The notes below the pieces were generated by a model. The model was not told the DNA's origin, did not search any database, and saw only the letters and a program-made list of their open reading frames with translations. Of a stretch of 64,000 bases of DNA, positions 38,093 through 46,794 are shown piece after piece (position 1 is the first letter of the stretch; each line of letters opens with the position of its first letter). The stretch is taken from positions 1,178,001 through 1,242,000 of the forward strand of contig CAVTRI010000001.1 in NCBI GenBank assembly GCA_963737075.1, in the 5' to 3' direction. The stretch comes from CAVTRI01 sp963737075. Its GTDB lineage: Bacteria > Actinomycetota > Acidimicrobiia > Acidimicrobiales > Palsa-688. The translations under genes and the position numbers were made by a program.

Positions 38093-38509
38093 TCAGGGAT
38101 CAGTTAGCTCGTCTGGATAGGTGACATTGATCTCGGTGATCGATTTTGGGAAGTCGGATCGGTTGTTCGTCAGGAAGCGGTCGGCGCCCGCACCAATCGC
38201 GGTAGCGAGGTGAACGGCGTCTGCGGCACGAAGCCCATAGGCGGCACCCAGCGCCGTGGCCAGTTCGGCCGTCACCTCGTCTGTCGTCAGCAGGTGGAGC
38301 CGGCCAAGCAAGGCGCTCAGTTCGTTGAACTCGGCGGTGGCATGCTCGCGTAGCGGCTTCGTCAACAGTTCAGGCACGAGGAGGACCGAGCCAACCCCCA
38401 CCCGAGAACCTTCTCCTGGTTCCACCGGGAACAGGGCCCGGACTCGTCGTCCGAGATCGTGGCCGGCGACGGCGGCATAGATCAGGACGTCGGCGTCGAA
38501 CGCGTCCAT
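38093..38509 (-). CDS. PIN-domain toxin (VapC-like)
   Basis: 138 residues. The PIN-domain acidic residues are visible: D in FDADVLIYA, E in VLLVPELLTKPL, D in RAADAVHLATAI and D in RFLTNNRSDF. It is a predicted Mg-dependent RNase. It lies 11 bases after the antitoxin gene on the same strand, so the pair forms a toxin-antitoxin operon. Confidence 0.87.
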   Translation of the reverse strand: MDAFDADVLIYAAVAGHDLGRRVRALFPVEPGEGSRVGVGSVLLVPELLTKPLREHATAEFNELSALLGRLHLLTTDEVTAELATALGAAYGLRAADAVHLATAIGAGADRFLTNNRSDFPKSITEINVTYPDELTDP

Positions 38510-38520
38510 GCGGGCATCCC

Positions 38521-38817
38521 TTAAGGGGTGCGCGACCGACTGGAGCGTATCTCGTCGATCATGGCGTCGGCTCGCTCCCGGCGTAGCGCGGGACGGTCGG
38601 AGAGACGCGATTGTCGTCCCTTCTCAAGGGCATCCCGCACGATGTCGGCTACCGCCAACGCGTCGTCCGCCCGGCGCGCTCGCAGCGTGTCGGGTCGCAC
38701 GAGCACAGCCGCCGGTCTTCCGTGGCGGGTTATGGTGATCTCCTCGCCCGCGGTTACCCGGTCGAGGAGATGCGGGAGAACCGCTCTCGCCTCGCTGACG
38801 GTCAGGGTCGTCACCAT
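38521..38817 (-). CDS. Phd/YefM-type antitoxin
   Basis: 98 residues. The DNA-binding fold is VSEARAVLPHLLDRVTAGEEITITRHGRPAAVLVRPD; the C-terminal ~45 residues are charged and likely wrap the PIN toxin. Starts ATG 38817, or GTG/TTG a few codons up. On this strand TACAAT (complement of 38831-38826) lies ~8 bases before the start, so the mRNA may be leaderless. Confidence 0.85.
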   Translation of the reverse strand: MVTTLTVSEARAVLPHLLDRVTAGEEITITRHGRPAAVLVRPDTLRARRADDALAVADIVRDALEKGRQSRLSDRPALRRERADAMIDEIRSSRSRTP

Positions 38818-38826
38818 CACCAAGTA

Positions 38827-38854
38827 TTGTACGTGACCGTACTCTCACGTACAA
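38827..38854. promoter_or_regulatory. Toxin-antitoxin operator
   Basis: TTGTACGTGA (38827-38836), an 8-base spacer and TCACGTACAA (38845-38854) form a perfect 10-bp inverted repeat just upstream of the antitoxin and over its predicted -10. Autoregulation by the antitoxin-toxin complex is the expected use. Confidence 0.75.
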
Positions 38855-38902
38855 AATCGTTGACGACTGATCTGGTACGACTTTCCCCGCGGCAGTTCCG
38901 AT

Positions 38903-39799
38903 TCAAACCCTCGTCGGCGACCGTTTGCGGGATGCGGCCAGCACCGTCACATACTGCTTGGTGACCCTACCGCCGAGGGCCTCGTCTGCGAGTCGGCCAA
39001 TCCCGTCGAGCAGCTCATCCCTGGGGGCCGGTGTCATGAGCGCATAGGACGATTGGCTGGCCAGCATCGCCACGTAGCTGTCTCGGTCGTAGGTCGCCAC
39101 CCACCGGTAGGTCTTCATCGTCGGCTGCTCGAACAGGCGTGATACGTCCGGTGGGTCGACGAGCTTGCGTTCAACCCGCGCCCACACGCTGGCGATGTCC
39201 CCACGGGCGCTCGCTCTCCGCTCGATTTCGTCCGCCGACGGGAATCTCCACTCGCCCACCTCGGGGGCCAGGCGGTCGTGAAGATCCCTCACGCCTGCTG
39301 CGAACCGTGCGTCGGTGTGGGTGCCTCCGGCGGCGTGGGTGTTGGTCAGGAGCAACAGCCGCCCGCCTGGTCGTAACAGGGCTGCAGCTTTGGCATAGGC
39401 AATGTCGGGGTGCACCCAATGGAACGCCGTCGCCGAGACAACGGTGTCATAGCTGGCCGGTTGCCCGTCGAAATCTTCGAACTTCGCTGTTATCACATGG
39501 ACGTTCCGATTAGGCGCCAGGTTTTCCCGTGCGATTGCAGCCAGGGATCGGCCGGGCTCCAGGGCATGGATCGCGGCACCGAGTGGAGCCAGGTCCCGAG
39601 TCAGCTGTCCGGTGCCGCATCCGACCTCCAGCACCCTGCTGGAGGCTGCGAGCCGGCAGAGGCGAACCACATCCTCGAGCGCTTCGGCCGGGTACCCCGG
39701 CCGGGCTCGATCGTAGAGGTCCGCAATCCGATCAAATACCCCTCCGGCGGTCGCCCGCGGGTTCGTCAGCCCGTCAGGCAACGGGATATATGGACGCAC
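38903..39799 (-). CDS. SAM-dependent class I methyltransferase
   Basis: 298 residues from GTG 39799 (a TTG 24 codons earlier is possible). FDRIADLYDRARPGYPAEAL, VLEVGCGTGQLTRDLAP (SAM motif I), IHALEPGRSLAAIAREN, VVSATAFHWVHPD and ALLRPGGRLLLLTNT are standard. The ARPGYP start and FHWVHP motif are characteristic of a small-molecule methyltransferase branch; substrate unknown. Confidence 0.85.
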   Translation of the reverse strand: MRPYIPLPDGLTNPRATAGGVFDRIADLYDRARPGYPAEALEDVVRLCRLAASSRVLEVGCGTGQLTRDLAPLGAAIHALEPGRSLAAIARENLAPNRNVHVITAKFEDFDGQPASYDTVVSATAFHWVHPDIAYAKAAALLRPGGRLLLLTNTHAAGGTHTDARFAAGVRDLHDRLAPEVGEWRFPSADEIERRASARGDIASVWARVERKLVDPPDVSRLFEQPTMKTYRWVATYDRDSYVAMLASQSSYALMTPAPRDELLDGIGRLADEALGGRVTKQYVTVLAASRKRSPTRV

Positions 39800-39892
39800 T
39801 TCCGATTCCGATCGTCGGCCGGCCACCGCACGACCGTAACGCCCGCCAAAGGGGTCACCGTGTCGAGGCAACCATGCCGCGGTCCTCGCCCG

Positions 39893-40357
39893 CTATACAA
39901 CCGGGGGAAGGGATTCGCCGGTCTCCATGACGGTCTTGAGATTGCTGAGGATGTAGGACCAACCTCTGACGCTGGAGGCAGTCTTCGGTGAGTCGCCGAG
40001 GCGATCGTGGATCAACGTGAGCTTCGAGAAGCTTCCCGCCTGCGCTTCGATTTCCCACGTCACTCTGCTCTCCGGCTCGGCCTCCAACTCAGGATCGTAG
40101 AGGCTGCGCCACGTGTGCACCAGGCGTCGGGGCGGATCACACTCCAGGATCGTGTTTTCCCCCCAAACCTGGCTGCGGTCGGGGGAGAGGCTACGAAGCT
40201 TGGTGCCAACCTCATACGTCGATTCCACTTGGGCTCCGTGAAAGAACTTGGCGACGATCTCCGGGTTTGTGATTGCGTCCCAAACGTCATCTTGGGAAGC
40301 CTTGATGTACAGCTCATACACCTGAGTTGCGGTCGCGGGTTCAGTGGCAGCGGTCAT
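39893..40357 (-). CDS. SRPBCC/AHSA1-family protein
   Basis: 154 residues, an Aha1-like START-type fold: YIKASQDDVWDAITNPEIVAKFF, VGTKLRSL, PRRLVHTWRS, VTWEIEAQAGSFSKLTLIHD and the C-terminal helix GWSYILSNLKTVMETGE. The start overlaps the upstream ArsR stop (ATGA). ArsR-SRPBCC pairs are very common; the partner is probably a ligand-binding protein or a response gene for the repressor. Confidence 0.88.
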   Translation of the reverse strand: MTAATEPATATQVYELYIKASQDDVWDAITNPEIVAKFFHGAQVESTYEVGTKLRSLSPDRSQVWGENTILECDPPRRLVHTWRSLYDPELEAEPESRVTWEIEAQAGSFSKLTLIHDRLGDSPKTASSVRGWSYILSNLKTVMETGESLPPVV

Positions 40358-40707
40358 CTCTTTCCCTCCAGTTGGTCTCTAAGGTCCAGGAGCGCCGCCG
40401 CCCGCCTGTCGCGATACTTGTCGATCCAGCGCTCGTAAATGAGACGGATCGGTATCGGATTCAGATAGTGCAGCTTGTGGCGCCCGTGCTTGCGGGTGAC
40501 GACCAATCCTGCGTGCTCCAGAACCCCGAGATGTTTCATGACCCCGAACCGAGTCAGTTCCGGCACCTCGGCCTCGAGGTCGATGAGGGTCATTCCGTCG
40601 CGCTCGAAGAGCTTGTCGAGAAGCCATCGGCGGGTGGGGTCCGCTAGGGCCTTGAACACCAGGTCCTCGTCGTTCACCAGGCCCAGTATAGGTGACTGCG
40701 AAGTCAC
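40354..40707 (-). CDS. ArsR-family transcriptional regulator
   Basis: 117 residues, a winged-helix protein: LVFKALADPTRRWLLDKLFE, MTLIDLEAEVPELTRFGVMKHLGVLEHAGLVVTRKHGRHKLHYLNP. There is no ELCVCDL-type metal site, as usual for the SRPBCC-linked subgroup. It probably controls its own operon. Confidence 0.9.
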   Translation of the reverse strand: MTSQSPILGLVNDEDLVFKALADPTRRWLLDKLFERDGMTLIDLEAEVPELTRFGVMKHLGVLEHAGLVVTRKHGRHKLHYLNPIPIRLIYERWIDKYRDRRAAALLDLRDQLEGKR

Positions 40708-40880
40708 GTGTCAAGAGGGTCACCTATGAGGCTCGTGGCGCAACCTTCTACACCCGATCGCGCTGGTGTTGTCGGTCGATGACGGCCGCCGTAGCCGGCG
40801 CAAGGCTGACGGGATACTGTGGGCGTACGTCGTAGCGACGCAGTCTCCGGTCAGGGCTGGAAAATAGGAGAGCTCGAGAG

Positions 40881-41294
40881 ATGCGAATCAGCCGTCTTGT
40901 GCTCACCGGTGCCGCGATCGGCACCATCGTCGGCACGGGGCGTGCCGACATCAACCGGACGCACATGTTCAATCCCGGCTGGCCTCCGCACGCCAAATTT
41001 CACAGCGCCGCTGGCTGGGGGACGATCGCCGGCCTGCAGCTGTTCGCCCTCTGGCTGTTGTGGCGACCGGGCCGGCCGCCGGCACAGGTCAATGCGGCCG
41101 TGACGACGGCAGCGGTCCTTCCTGTAACTGCGTGGGTACCGTTCTTCTTTGCCTTGGCCCTTCCCGGCACCGCTGTCGAAGACGAACCAGGACATCTCCC
41201 ACGTGTGGCTGGGGTGCCTGCCAACCTCGTTCCAGCTGCGCTGGTACCCGCCCTGAGTGGCGCGGGCTACCTGCTGCATCGGAGCGGACGATAA
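40881..41294 (+). CDS. DUF6640-like four-helix membrane protein
   Basis: 137 residues. Four hydrophobic segments: LVLTGAAIGTIVG, TIAGLQLFALWLLW, AVLPVTAWVPFFFALAL and LVPAALVPALSGAGYLL. The loop DINRTHMFNPGWPPHAKFHSA with conserved N-P-x-W-P-H-A-R-FH is typical of this family. Function unknown. Confidence 0.75.
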   Translation: MRISRLVLTGAAIGTIVGTGRADINRTHMFNPGWPPHAKFHSAAGWGTIAGLQLFALWLLWRPGRPPAQVNAAVTTAAVLPVTAWVPFFFALALPGTAVEDEPGHLPRVAGVPANLVPAALVPALSGAGYLLHRSGR

Positions 41295-41348
41295 GGAACG
41301 AGACGACAGATCCAGGATGTCGCGGGCACAGAAGGCTGCTGTCCGCAT

Positions 41349-41714
41349 TTACGAAGTCGTCTTGTCTGCCTCCAAGACGAGCCTGGCAAGCCTCTTCGGG
41401 GCCACGAGGGTATAGGACGTTCTGATCCACTCCTCGATCTCCTGCCAGCGGCTCTGACTCGTGCGCGGCTTGATCTTCACCGACACCCATCCGCGACGAC
41501 CGAGTCCGTATCCCGTGGGCTCGACAAGGGGGTCGCTGGCGACCGCGGCGGCCGCCTCTTCCGGAGGCAACTTGACGGTGACGGACGTTGCTTCGGGGTC
41601 GGTGAACACGAAGTTCTTGCCGTTTACCCGGAATGTTGGCTCTCCGCCCCAAGCCTCGATGTCGACCCGCGTAGCCTCCGGCAGTCGAGCCACGATCGCT
41701 TCCACGCGCTCCAT
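41349..41714 (-). CDS. MmcQ/YjbR-family protein
   Basis: 121 residues from ATG 41714; an upstream start at 41795 adds 27 unlikely residues. VEAIVARLPEATRVDIEAWGGEPTFRVNGKNF, then GLGRRGWVSVKIKP and WQEIEEWIRTSYTLVAPKRLA fit the fold. A small DNA-binding-like (CyaY-like) domain of unclear role. Confidence 0.8.
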   Translation of the reverse strand: MERVEAIVARLPEATRVDIEAWGGEPTFRVNGKNFVFTDPEATSVTVKLPPEEAAAAVASDPLVEPTGYGLGRRGWVSVKIKPRTSQSRWQEIEEWIRTSYTLVAPKRLARLVLEADKTTS

Positions 41715-41817
41715 GTTCCGCACAGCTCCAGCTTCGCCGATTTCAGGGAATCCGGGCGACACCTGCGCCTGATCCGTGATATGAAGCGATATCACTGATC
41801 GTCCCGAAACGGCTCCG

Positions 41818-43152
41818 TTGCATCGTCAGGTCGAGTACCTGCACGCGGCGCTCAAGGAGAGCGCTCTTGTGCAAGCCCTGCTCACGGCAGCTGCCGACCT
41901 TTCTCTTCCGAACTGGTACCTCGGTGCAGGCAGCGTGGCCCAGACCGTCTGGAACCTCCGGCACGACTTCGAGCCCGACAGCGGCATCAAAGATTACGAC
42001 CTCGTCTATTTCGACCGAAGTAACCTCAGTGCGGACGCCGTGCGGCGAGTCGAGGGCGAGGTGGCCCGTCTCCTACCTGAGGGAGGTGTCGTCCTCGATG
42101 TCCAGAACGAGGCGCGAGTTCACCTGTGGTACGAGGAGCGCTTCGGCCGGCACCTTCAGCCGTACGGCTCGACGGAGGAGGCGATCGCGACCTGGCCCAC
42201 GACCGCGTCTAGCGTCGGAGTCCGGGAGGACCACGAGGGCTTCGTGGTCTGCGCCCCCTTCGGCCTCTCCGACCTGTTGGGGATGGTTGCTCGCCCCAAC
42301 AAGACCATCGTCTCCAAGGACGTGTACGAGGAGAAGGTTCTGCGCTGGGCCGCCCGCTGGCCGAGGTTGCAGGTGATCCGTGGTGACCGAGGAGACGCGA
42401 TGACCGACGAGCGCCTGTTCCCCGCAGGCAGCCGGGTGGACGACCTCGACCTGTCGAGCGTCCACCTGCATGGTGCCAATTTCGAGGGTGCCAAGCTGAC
42501 CGACGCGTACCTGTGCGGGGCTGACATCTCCGGTGACATCGAAGGCGTACGTGTCAACGGTGTCGCTATCGAGCCGCTGGTCACGGCCGAGCTCGACCGC
42601 CGCTTCCCAGAGCGACGGAAGCTCCGGTCGACCGACATCGAAGGCCTGCGGGATGCATGGTCGCTGCTCGAAGAACGTTGGGCCGCCACGACAGAGCGGG
42701 CCTATCGCCTCCCCGAGGATGCGCAATCGCGGCGGATCGACGGCGAGTGGAGCGTTGTCGAGACGCTCCGCCACTTGATCTTCGCTACCGACTGCTGGCT
42801 GTTCCGTGCCATTCGCATGGATCGGCACCCATATCACCCGTGGGGTCTTCCGTGGACGGGCGCCGAAACAAACTGGGCGCGCGAGGTCGGCCTAGACCTT
42901 TCGGCAACGCCAACGCTTGACGAAGTGGTGCCAGTGCGGCGGCAGCGGCAGCAGGCGGTGCGGGCCACGCTGCACGACCTCACTGATGGAGAACTCGCCG
43001 ACGTCCGTACCGCCCCTGACGACCCAGGTCATCCCAACGGCGGGCATTCCGTGCTCCATTGCTTCCACGTCCTGTGCAACGAGGAGTGGGAGCACCACCG
43101 CTATACCCTTCGCGACCTGGACGTACTCGAACGCACGAGCCCGCCCTCGTGA
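41818..43152 (+). CDS. Nucleotidyltransferase (DUF925-type) fused to pentapeptide-DinB protein
   Basis: 444 residues. Residues 1-~192 are a nucleotidyltransferase-like domain: WYLGAGSVAQTVWN, KDYDLVYFDRSN, YGSTEEAIATWPTTASSVGV, SDLLGMVARPNKT. An internal ATG at 42400 with GAGGAG 7 bases upstream begins a second protein: pentapeptide-like DLDLSSVHLHGANFEGAKL, then a DinB four-helix domain (WSVVETLRHLIFATDCW, CNEEWEHHRYTLRDLD). These are usually separate genes, so the fusion may come from loss of a stop codon by an indel near 42383. The TTG start at 41818 is uncertain. Confidence 0.75.
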   Translation: MHRQVEYLHAALKESALVQALLTAAADLSLPNWYLGAGSVAQTVWNLRHDFEPDSGIKDYDLVYFDRSNLSADAVRRVEGEVARLLPEGGVVLDVQNEARVHLWYEERFGRHLQPYGSTEEAIATWPTTASSVGVREDHEGFVVCAPFGLSDLLGMVARPNKTIVSKDVYEEKVLRWAARWPRLQVIRGDRGDAMTDERLFPAGSRVDDLDLSSVHLHGANFEGAKLTDAYLCGADISGDIEGVRVNGVAIEPLVTAELDRRFPERRKLRSTDIEGLRDAWSLLEERWAATTERAYRLPEDAQSRRIDGEWSVVETLRHLIFATDCWLFRAIRMDRHPYHPWGLPWTGAETNWAREVGLDLSATPTLDEVVPVRRQRQQAVRATLHDLTDGELADVRTAPDDPGHPNGGHSVLHCFHVLCNEEWEHHRYTLRDLDVLERTSPPS

Positions 43153-43631
43153 CGGCGCCCATCCGCGCCCGGCGGCCGGAGGACGAAGAAGCGATCGTTA
43201 CCTTGTCCCTCCGCGCGTGGCAGCCGGTGTTCGCGTCCATGCAGGCGATCCTGGGCGATGAGATCTTTATCCGTCTTCATGGCGACTGGCGTCGATATCA
43301 GGAGTCGTCGGTTCGAGATGCACTGGCTGACAAGAGAATGACGATTTGGGTCGCGGATTCCGGACATGTCGTGGGCTTCGTCGCTGCGAGGATCGCAGAT
43401 AATCAGCGAAATTTGGGCGAGCTATATATGCTCGCCGTCGACCCCGATGAACAGGATCGGGGTGTGGGCACCGCCCTCACCGAGATCGCAACGAACTGGC
43501 TCCGCGAGGAGGGAATGCGCGTGGCGATGATCTCCACTGGAGGCGACCCCGGGCACGCCCCCGCCCGGCGGGTCTACGAGAAAGCTGCCTACACCTTGCT
43601 GCCAGCGGCCGGGTTCTACAAGGCGCTCTGA
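43149..43631 (+). CDS. GNAT-family acetyltransferase
   Basis: 160 residues. GTG start overlaps the stop of the DinB gene (GTGA). IRARRPEDEEAIVTLSLRAW, LGELYMLAVDPDEQDRGVGTALTEIATNWL (CoA loop with QDRGVG), and AGFYKAL at the end are typical. Likely in one operon with the previous gene. Confidence 0.85.
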   Translation: MTAPIRARRPEDEEAIVTLSLRAWQPVFASMQAILGDEIFIRLHGDWRRYQESSVRDALADKRMTIWVADSGHVVGFVAARIADNQRNLGELYMLAVDPDEQDRGVGTALTEIATNWLREEGMRVAMISTGGDPGHAPARRVYEKAAYTLLPAAGFYKAL

Positions 43632-43661
43632 ACGTGGACCCCACGGTGGACGCACCCTGAG

Positions 43662-43846
43662 CCGACGTCATTCCCAACGAGAATGCGCTGATCGACTTTC
43701 TGGAGACCGCCTGTTTGGGACAGCACCTGGCCGGCCTGTCGCCCGAACGGCGCCGCATCCTGGCGCTGCAGGTCGCGGCGGCCAAGGACGAGCCGGTGAT
43801 CGACTACGTGAGAGTCAACATCGTCGGCCGCCGGGCGCGGTCCTGA
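43662..43846 (+). pseudogene. C-terminal fragment of a methyltransferase-like protein
   Basis: A frame without start, after an in-frame TGA (43659), reads VIPNENALIDFLETACLGQH, LAGLSPERRRILALQVAA, ending DEPVIDYVRVNIVGRRARS. This is like the last ~60 residues of trans-aconitate-methyltransferase-like SAM enzymes (DEP-IDYVRLNIVGRR). The SAM-binding half is absent. Confidence 0.6.
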
Positions 43847-43890
43847 AAGTTTCATGGGGCTCTCGCAGCGCGCTCACGACTTGCTCACAG

Positions 43891-45442
43891 ATGGTCACGA
43901 GGATGGAAGAGATGGTTCAGGTCGGAACGCGACGTGGCCGGACGCTTTGGGCGCTCGGAGGCTTGGCGGCCGTGGTGGCCGGCCTTCTCACGGGCTGCAG
44001 CAGCGGTTCATCCCCACAACGTGTCAGCGGCGGGCCAACCGGCACCTACGTGGTCCCCGCCGGCATCCACAACATCAAGCATGTGATCGTGATCATGCAG
44101 GAGAACCGGTCCTTCGACAGCTACTTCGGGACGTACCCAGGTGCGGACGGCATTCCGATGATCGACGGCGTCCTAACCGCTTGCGTCCCCACCCCCATCG
44201 CCGGGTGCACCCGCCCGTACCACGACACGGCCGACGTCAACGGCGGCGGTCCCCACGGTGAGGCCAACGCGGTGGCCGACGTGGACAATGGCAAGATGGA
44301 CGGGTTCATCGCACAGCGAGATCGGGCCCAGAATACCTGCCAGGTGGCGGCCGACCCGGCGTGCGCTTCGACCTCCACGCCGGACGTAATGGGCTACCAC
44401 ACCGCCGCCGAGGTTCCCAACTACTGGGCGTACGCCAAGGACTTCGTCCTCGATGACCACATGTTCGAGCCCGTGAAATCCTGGTCGCTTCCGGACCACC
44501 TGTACATGGTCTCCGCGTGGTCGAGCGCGATGCGCCAACCAGTCGCCCTCAAGTTGCGTGAACAACATCGTCGGCCCGTACGGCGTCAAACAAATGGACC
44601 AGGCCGTGCATGACGAGCTGACCGCGGGGACCACCGCCATCGACCTCGCGTGGACCGACGAGACGTGGCTCCTCTACGCCCACCATGTGAGCTGGGCGTA
44701 CTACATCCAGGCGGGTACCCAACCGGACTGCAACAACGACTCGGCCGAGACCTGCGCGCCTCAGCCGCAGAGTGCTATGACACCCGGGATCTGGAACCCA
44801 CTTCCTCTCTTTGGCGACGTCCATCGGGACCATCAGCTGAACAACATCCAGGACCTCAGCCAGTACTTCAGCGCCGCCAAAGCCGGGACGCTCCCGGCCG
44901 TGAGCTGGATCACCCCCTCCCAGCCGGATAGCGAGCACCCACCAGCGAGCGTTCACGAAGGGCAGGCTTACGTCACCTCCATTATCAACGCCGCCATGGA
45001 AAGTCCCGATTGGGACTCGACGGCTATCTTCCTGTCCTGGGACGACTGGGGTGGTTTCTACGATCACGTCCAGCCGCCACAGGTGGACCAGAACGGCTAC
45101 GGCCTGCGCGTCCCATCCTTGGTGATCTCTGCGTACGCCCGCCACGGCTACATCGACCACCAAACGCTCAGCAGCGACGCCTATCTGAAGTTCATCGAGG
45201 ACGACTTCCTTGGCGGAGCCCGCCTCGACCCGAAGACTGACGGGCGTCCCGATCCCCGGCCGGACGTGCGCGAGGACGCCACCGTCCTAGGCGACTTCGC
45301 CGCCGACTTCGATTTCTCTCAGCACCCGCGGCCACCGGTCGTGCTTCCCACCAACCCGCCCACCGACTCGCCAAGTATTCCTGCTCCCTTCACCGGCAAA
45401 CCGGCGTGCTTCGGTTGCACCACTCCGCCTCCGGGGGGGTGA
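43891..45442 (+). pseudogene. Phospholipase C / acid-phosphatase-type lipoprotein, frameshifted
   Basis: ATG 43891 region gives a lipoprotein signal AAVVAGLLTGCSS (lipobox Cys). The phosphoesterase motif HVIVIMQENRSFDSYFGTYPGADG is complete. Near 44550, ALKL must shift by one base to CVNNIVGPYG and then continues to 45442 with SEHPPASVHEGQAYVTSIINA, FLSWDDWGGFYDHVQPP and LRVPSLVISAYARHGYIDH, all typical of the family. One indel explains it. Exported and anchored; hydrolyses phospholipids or phosphate esters. Confidence 0.8.
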
Positions 45443-45589
45443 TCACGACCCTCAGCAACCGGCGGGCGTTCCTTCTCGTTGCCGTCCTCAAGGAGACCTC
45501 TCCTGGCGGGACGCGTGCCCGTGCCGACTTCCGCGGGGACTGTCCGCGCGGCAACCAAACGGCAGTGACGTCCCTCACGGACTGGCCGG

Positions 45590-46018
45590 TCAGCTCGGTT
45601 TGCGTTGCGGGGGCCGTAGCTCCGCGCACTCGGCGCAGGTGCCGGCGATCTCGACGGTGTGTCGGACGTCGACAAAGTGGTGGGCGGAGGCGACCTGCTC
45701 AGCCCAAGCTTCAACCTCGGGTCCCTCGACCTCGACGGTCCGGCCGCAGACCCGACAGACGAGGTGATGGTGGTGCTGGTCGGTGGCGCACCGCCGGTAG
45801 AGGGTTTCTCCGTCGTCCGACCGCAGGGTATCGACCTCGCCGGCGTCGCTAAGCATGCGTAGCTGGTTGTAGACGGTCGTAAGCCCGACGTTTTCCCCGC
45901 GGGATCGTAGCTCCGCGAACAAGTCCTGCGCGGAACGGAAGCCTCCGGCATCATCAAGTACCGCCGCCAAGGCTCGCTTTTGCCGCGTGGACCGCTCCTG
46001 GGGCCCCCGGCCGCTCAC
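45590..46018 (-). CDS. Fur-family regulator, probably Zur-like
   Basis: 142 residues from GTG 46018. Winged helix RQKRALAAVLDDAGGFRSAQDLFAELRSRGENVGLTTVYNQLRMLSDAGEVDTL. Metal sites: HHHHLVCRVCGRTVEVEGPEVE (C-x-x-C) and AHHFVDVRHTVEIAGTCAEC (second C-x-x-C). These match zinc-binding Fur proteins. The gene lies 24 bases after the His-rich gene on the same strand, facing a ZnuABC-like operon, so zinc is the probable signal. Exact naming as Zur is inferred. Confidence 0.85.
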   Translation of the reverse strand: MSGRGPQERSTRQKRALAAVLDDAGGFRSAQDLFAELRSRGENVGLTTVYNQLRMLSDAGEVDTLRSDDGETLYRRCATDQHHHHLVCRVCGRTVEVEGPEVEAWAEQVASAHHFVDVRHTVEIAGTCAECAELRPPQRKPS

Positions 46019-46041
46019 CTCAGCAACGCTGGCGCCCCGAC

Positions 46042-46335
46042 TCAGTGGTCGTCCCAGTGTCCCGCGTGCGCGGCGTGGCGGTGCCCGTCGTGGACGTAAT
46101 CGACATGGTCATCGTGGGGTACGGCTACGTGGCCGCAGCCGTCTCCGTGTACGTGATCGTGGTCGACATGCTCGACATGGTCATCCTTCGCGCACTCGTC
46201 GGTGTGTTCTTCATGCGCGACATGAAAGTGCCCGTCGTGGAGGTAGTCGGTGTGGTCGCCATGGGGGATAGCGACGTGGCCGCAGCCCTCACCGTGGGTG
46301 TGCGTGTGTTCGGCGTGCTCGGTGTGGGTGGTCAT
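46042..46335 (-). CDS. His-rich protein with two 28-residue repeats, probable zinc chaperone/store
   Basis: 97 residues, 27 of them His and 3 Cys (C18, C48, C67). Residues 14-41 and 63-90 are two copies of H-G-x-G-C-G-H-V-A-x-P-H-x-D-H-x-D-Y-x-H-D-G-H-x-H-x-A-H, joined by a linker with EEHTDECAKDDHVEHVDHDH. No signal peptide or helix, so cytosolic. The ATG overlaps the stop of the ArsR gene (ATGA) and the Zur-like gene follows by 24 bases. The HGDGCGHxAVxHxDHxDYxHDGH motif is, from memory, also found at ends of metal-related actinobacterial proteins. It probably buffers or delivers Zn(II). Confidence 0.8.
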   Translation of the reverse strand: MTTHTEHAEHTHTHGEGCGHVAIPHGDHTDYLHDGHFHVAHEEHTDECAKDDHVEHVDHDHVHGDGCGHVAVPHDDHVDYVHDGHRHAAHAGHWDDH

Positions 46336-46667
46336 GGTTGATCCTCCGTTGAGTGTCGGATGGCGTCGCCCACGATGTGGGCGACGTGATGGTCGACGAG
46401 CCCATAGGCGATTTCGTTGGCCCGCCGCGTGGTGTTGACCAGCCCTGCGGTGCGAAGCACCTTGAGGTGCTGAGAGAGCAGCGGTTGGCTGACCTCCCGG
46501 CCCGCCGCCGCCAAGGCGTCGCCCAGCTCGTGCACACAGCGAGGACCCGCACCCAGTTCAACGACCACCGCGAGCCGGATCGGCGAGGCAAGCGCCTTGA
46601 ACAGCTCGACCGCAGGCGCCAAGGCGTCCTGCTCTGAGCGTTGGGTGATGTCGACCACGAGAGGCAT
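46332..46667 (-). CDS. ArsR/SmtB-family metal-sensing repressor
   Basis: 111 residues. ELFKALASPIRLAVVVELG, VSQPLLSQHLKVLRTAGLVNTTRRANEIAYGL. The C-terminal helix has VDHHVAHIVGDAIRH, matching the alpha-5 D-x-H-x(n)-H-x-x-H zinc/nickel/cobalt site of SmtB/CzrA/NmtR proteins. It probably represses its own operon with the His-rich and Zur genes when metal is low. ATG 46667 with GAGG upstream. Confidence 0.88.
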   Translation of the reverse strand: MPLVVDITQRSEQDALAPAVELFKALASPIRLAVVVELGAGPRCVHELGDALAAAGREVSQPLLSQHLKVLRTAGLVNTTRRANEIAYGLVDHHVAHIVGDAIRHSTEDQP

Positions 46668-46678
46668 ATTAGCAGCCT

Positions 46679-46722
46679 CTTATATAAGTGTCTACTGATT
46701 TTCGGTTCGACAACACCGAACC
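46679..46722. promoter_or_regulatory. Two short palindromes in the divergent zinc promoter region
   Basis: CTTATATAAG (46679-46688) is a perfect palindrome just upstream of the ArsR start, a plausible -10/operator. GGTTCG-7 nt-CGAACC (46704-46722) is a perfect 6-bp inverted repeat nearer the ZnuA-like gene. They may be the ArsR and Zur sites respectively; neither fits a consensus I know well. Confidence 0.45.
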
Positions 46723-46794
46723 TTGTTTGCATCGGGAACCGGTACGGGTTACTCTTATCTGCAACCACTGCGAACAAGACCAGAATGCATCTCG

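Noticed and set aside
46042..46341. Plus-strand hydrophobic ORF opposite the His-rich gene
   Set aside because: It is the antisense of His/Asp codons (GTG/GTC reads as Val); the minus-strand protein has repeat structure and operon overlaps.
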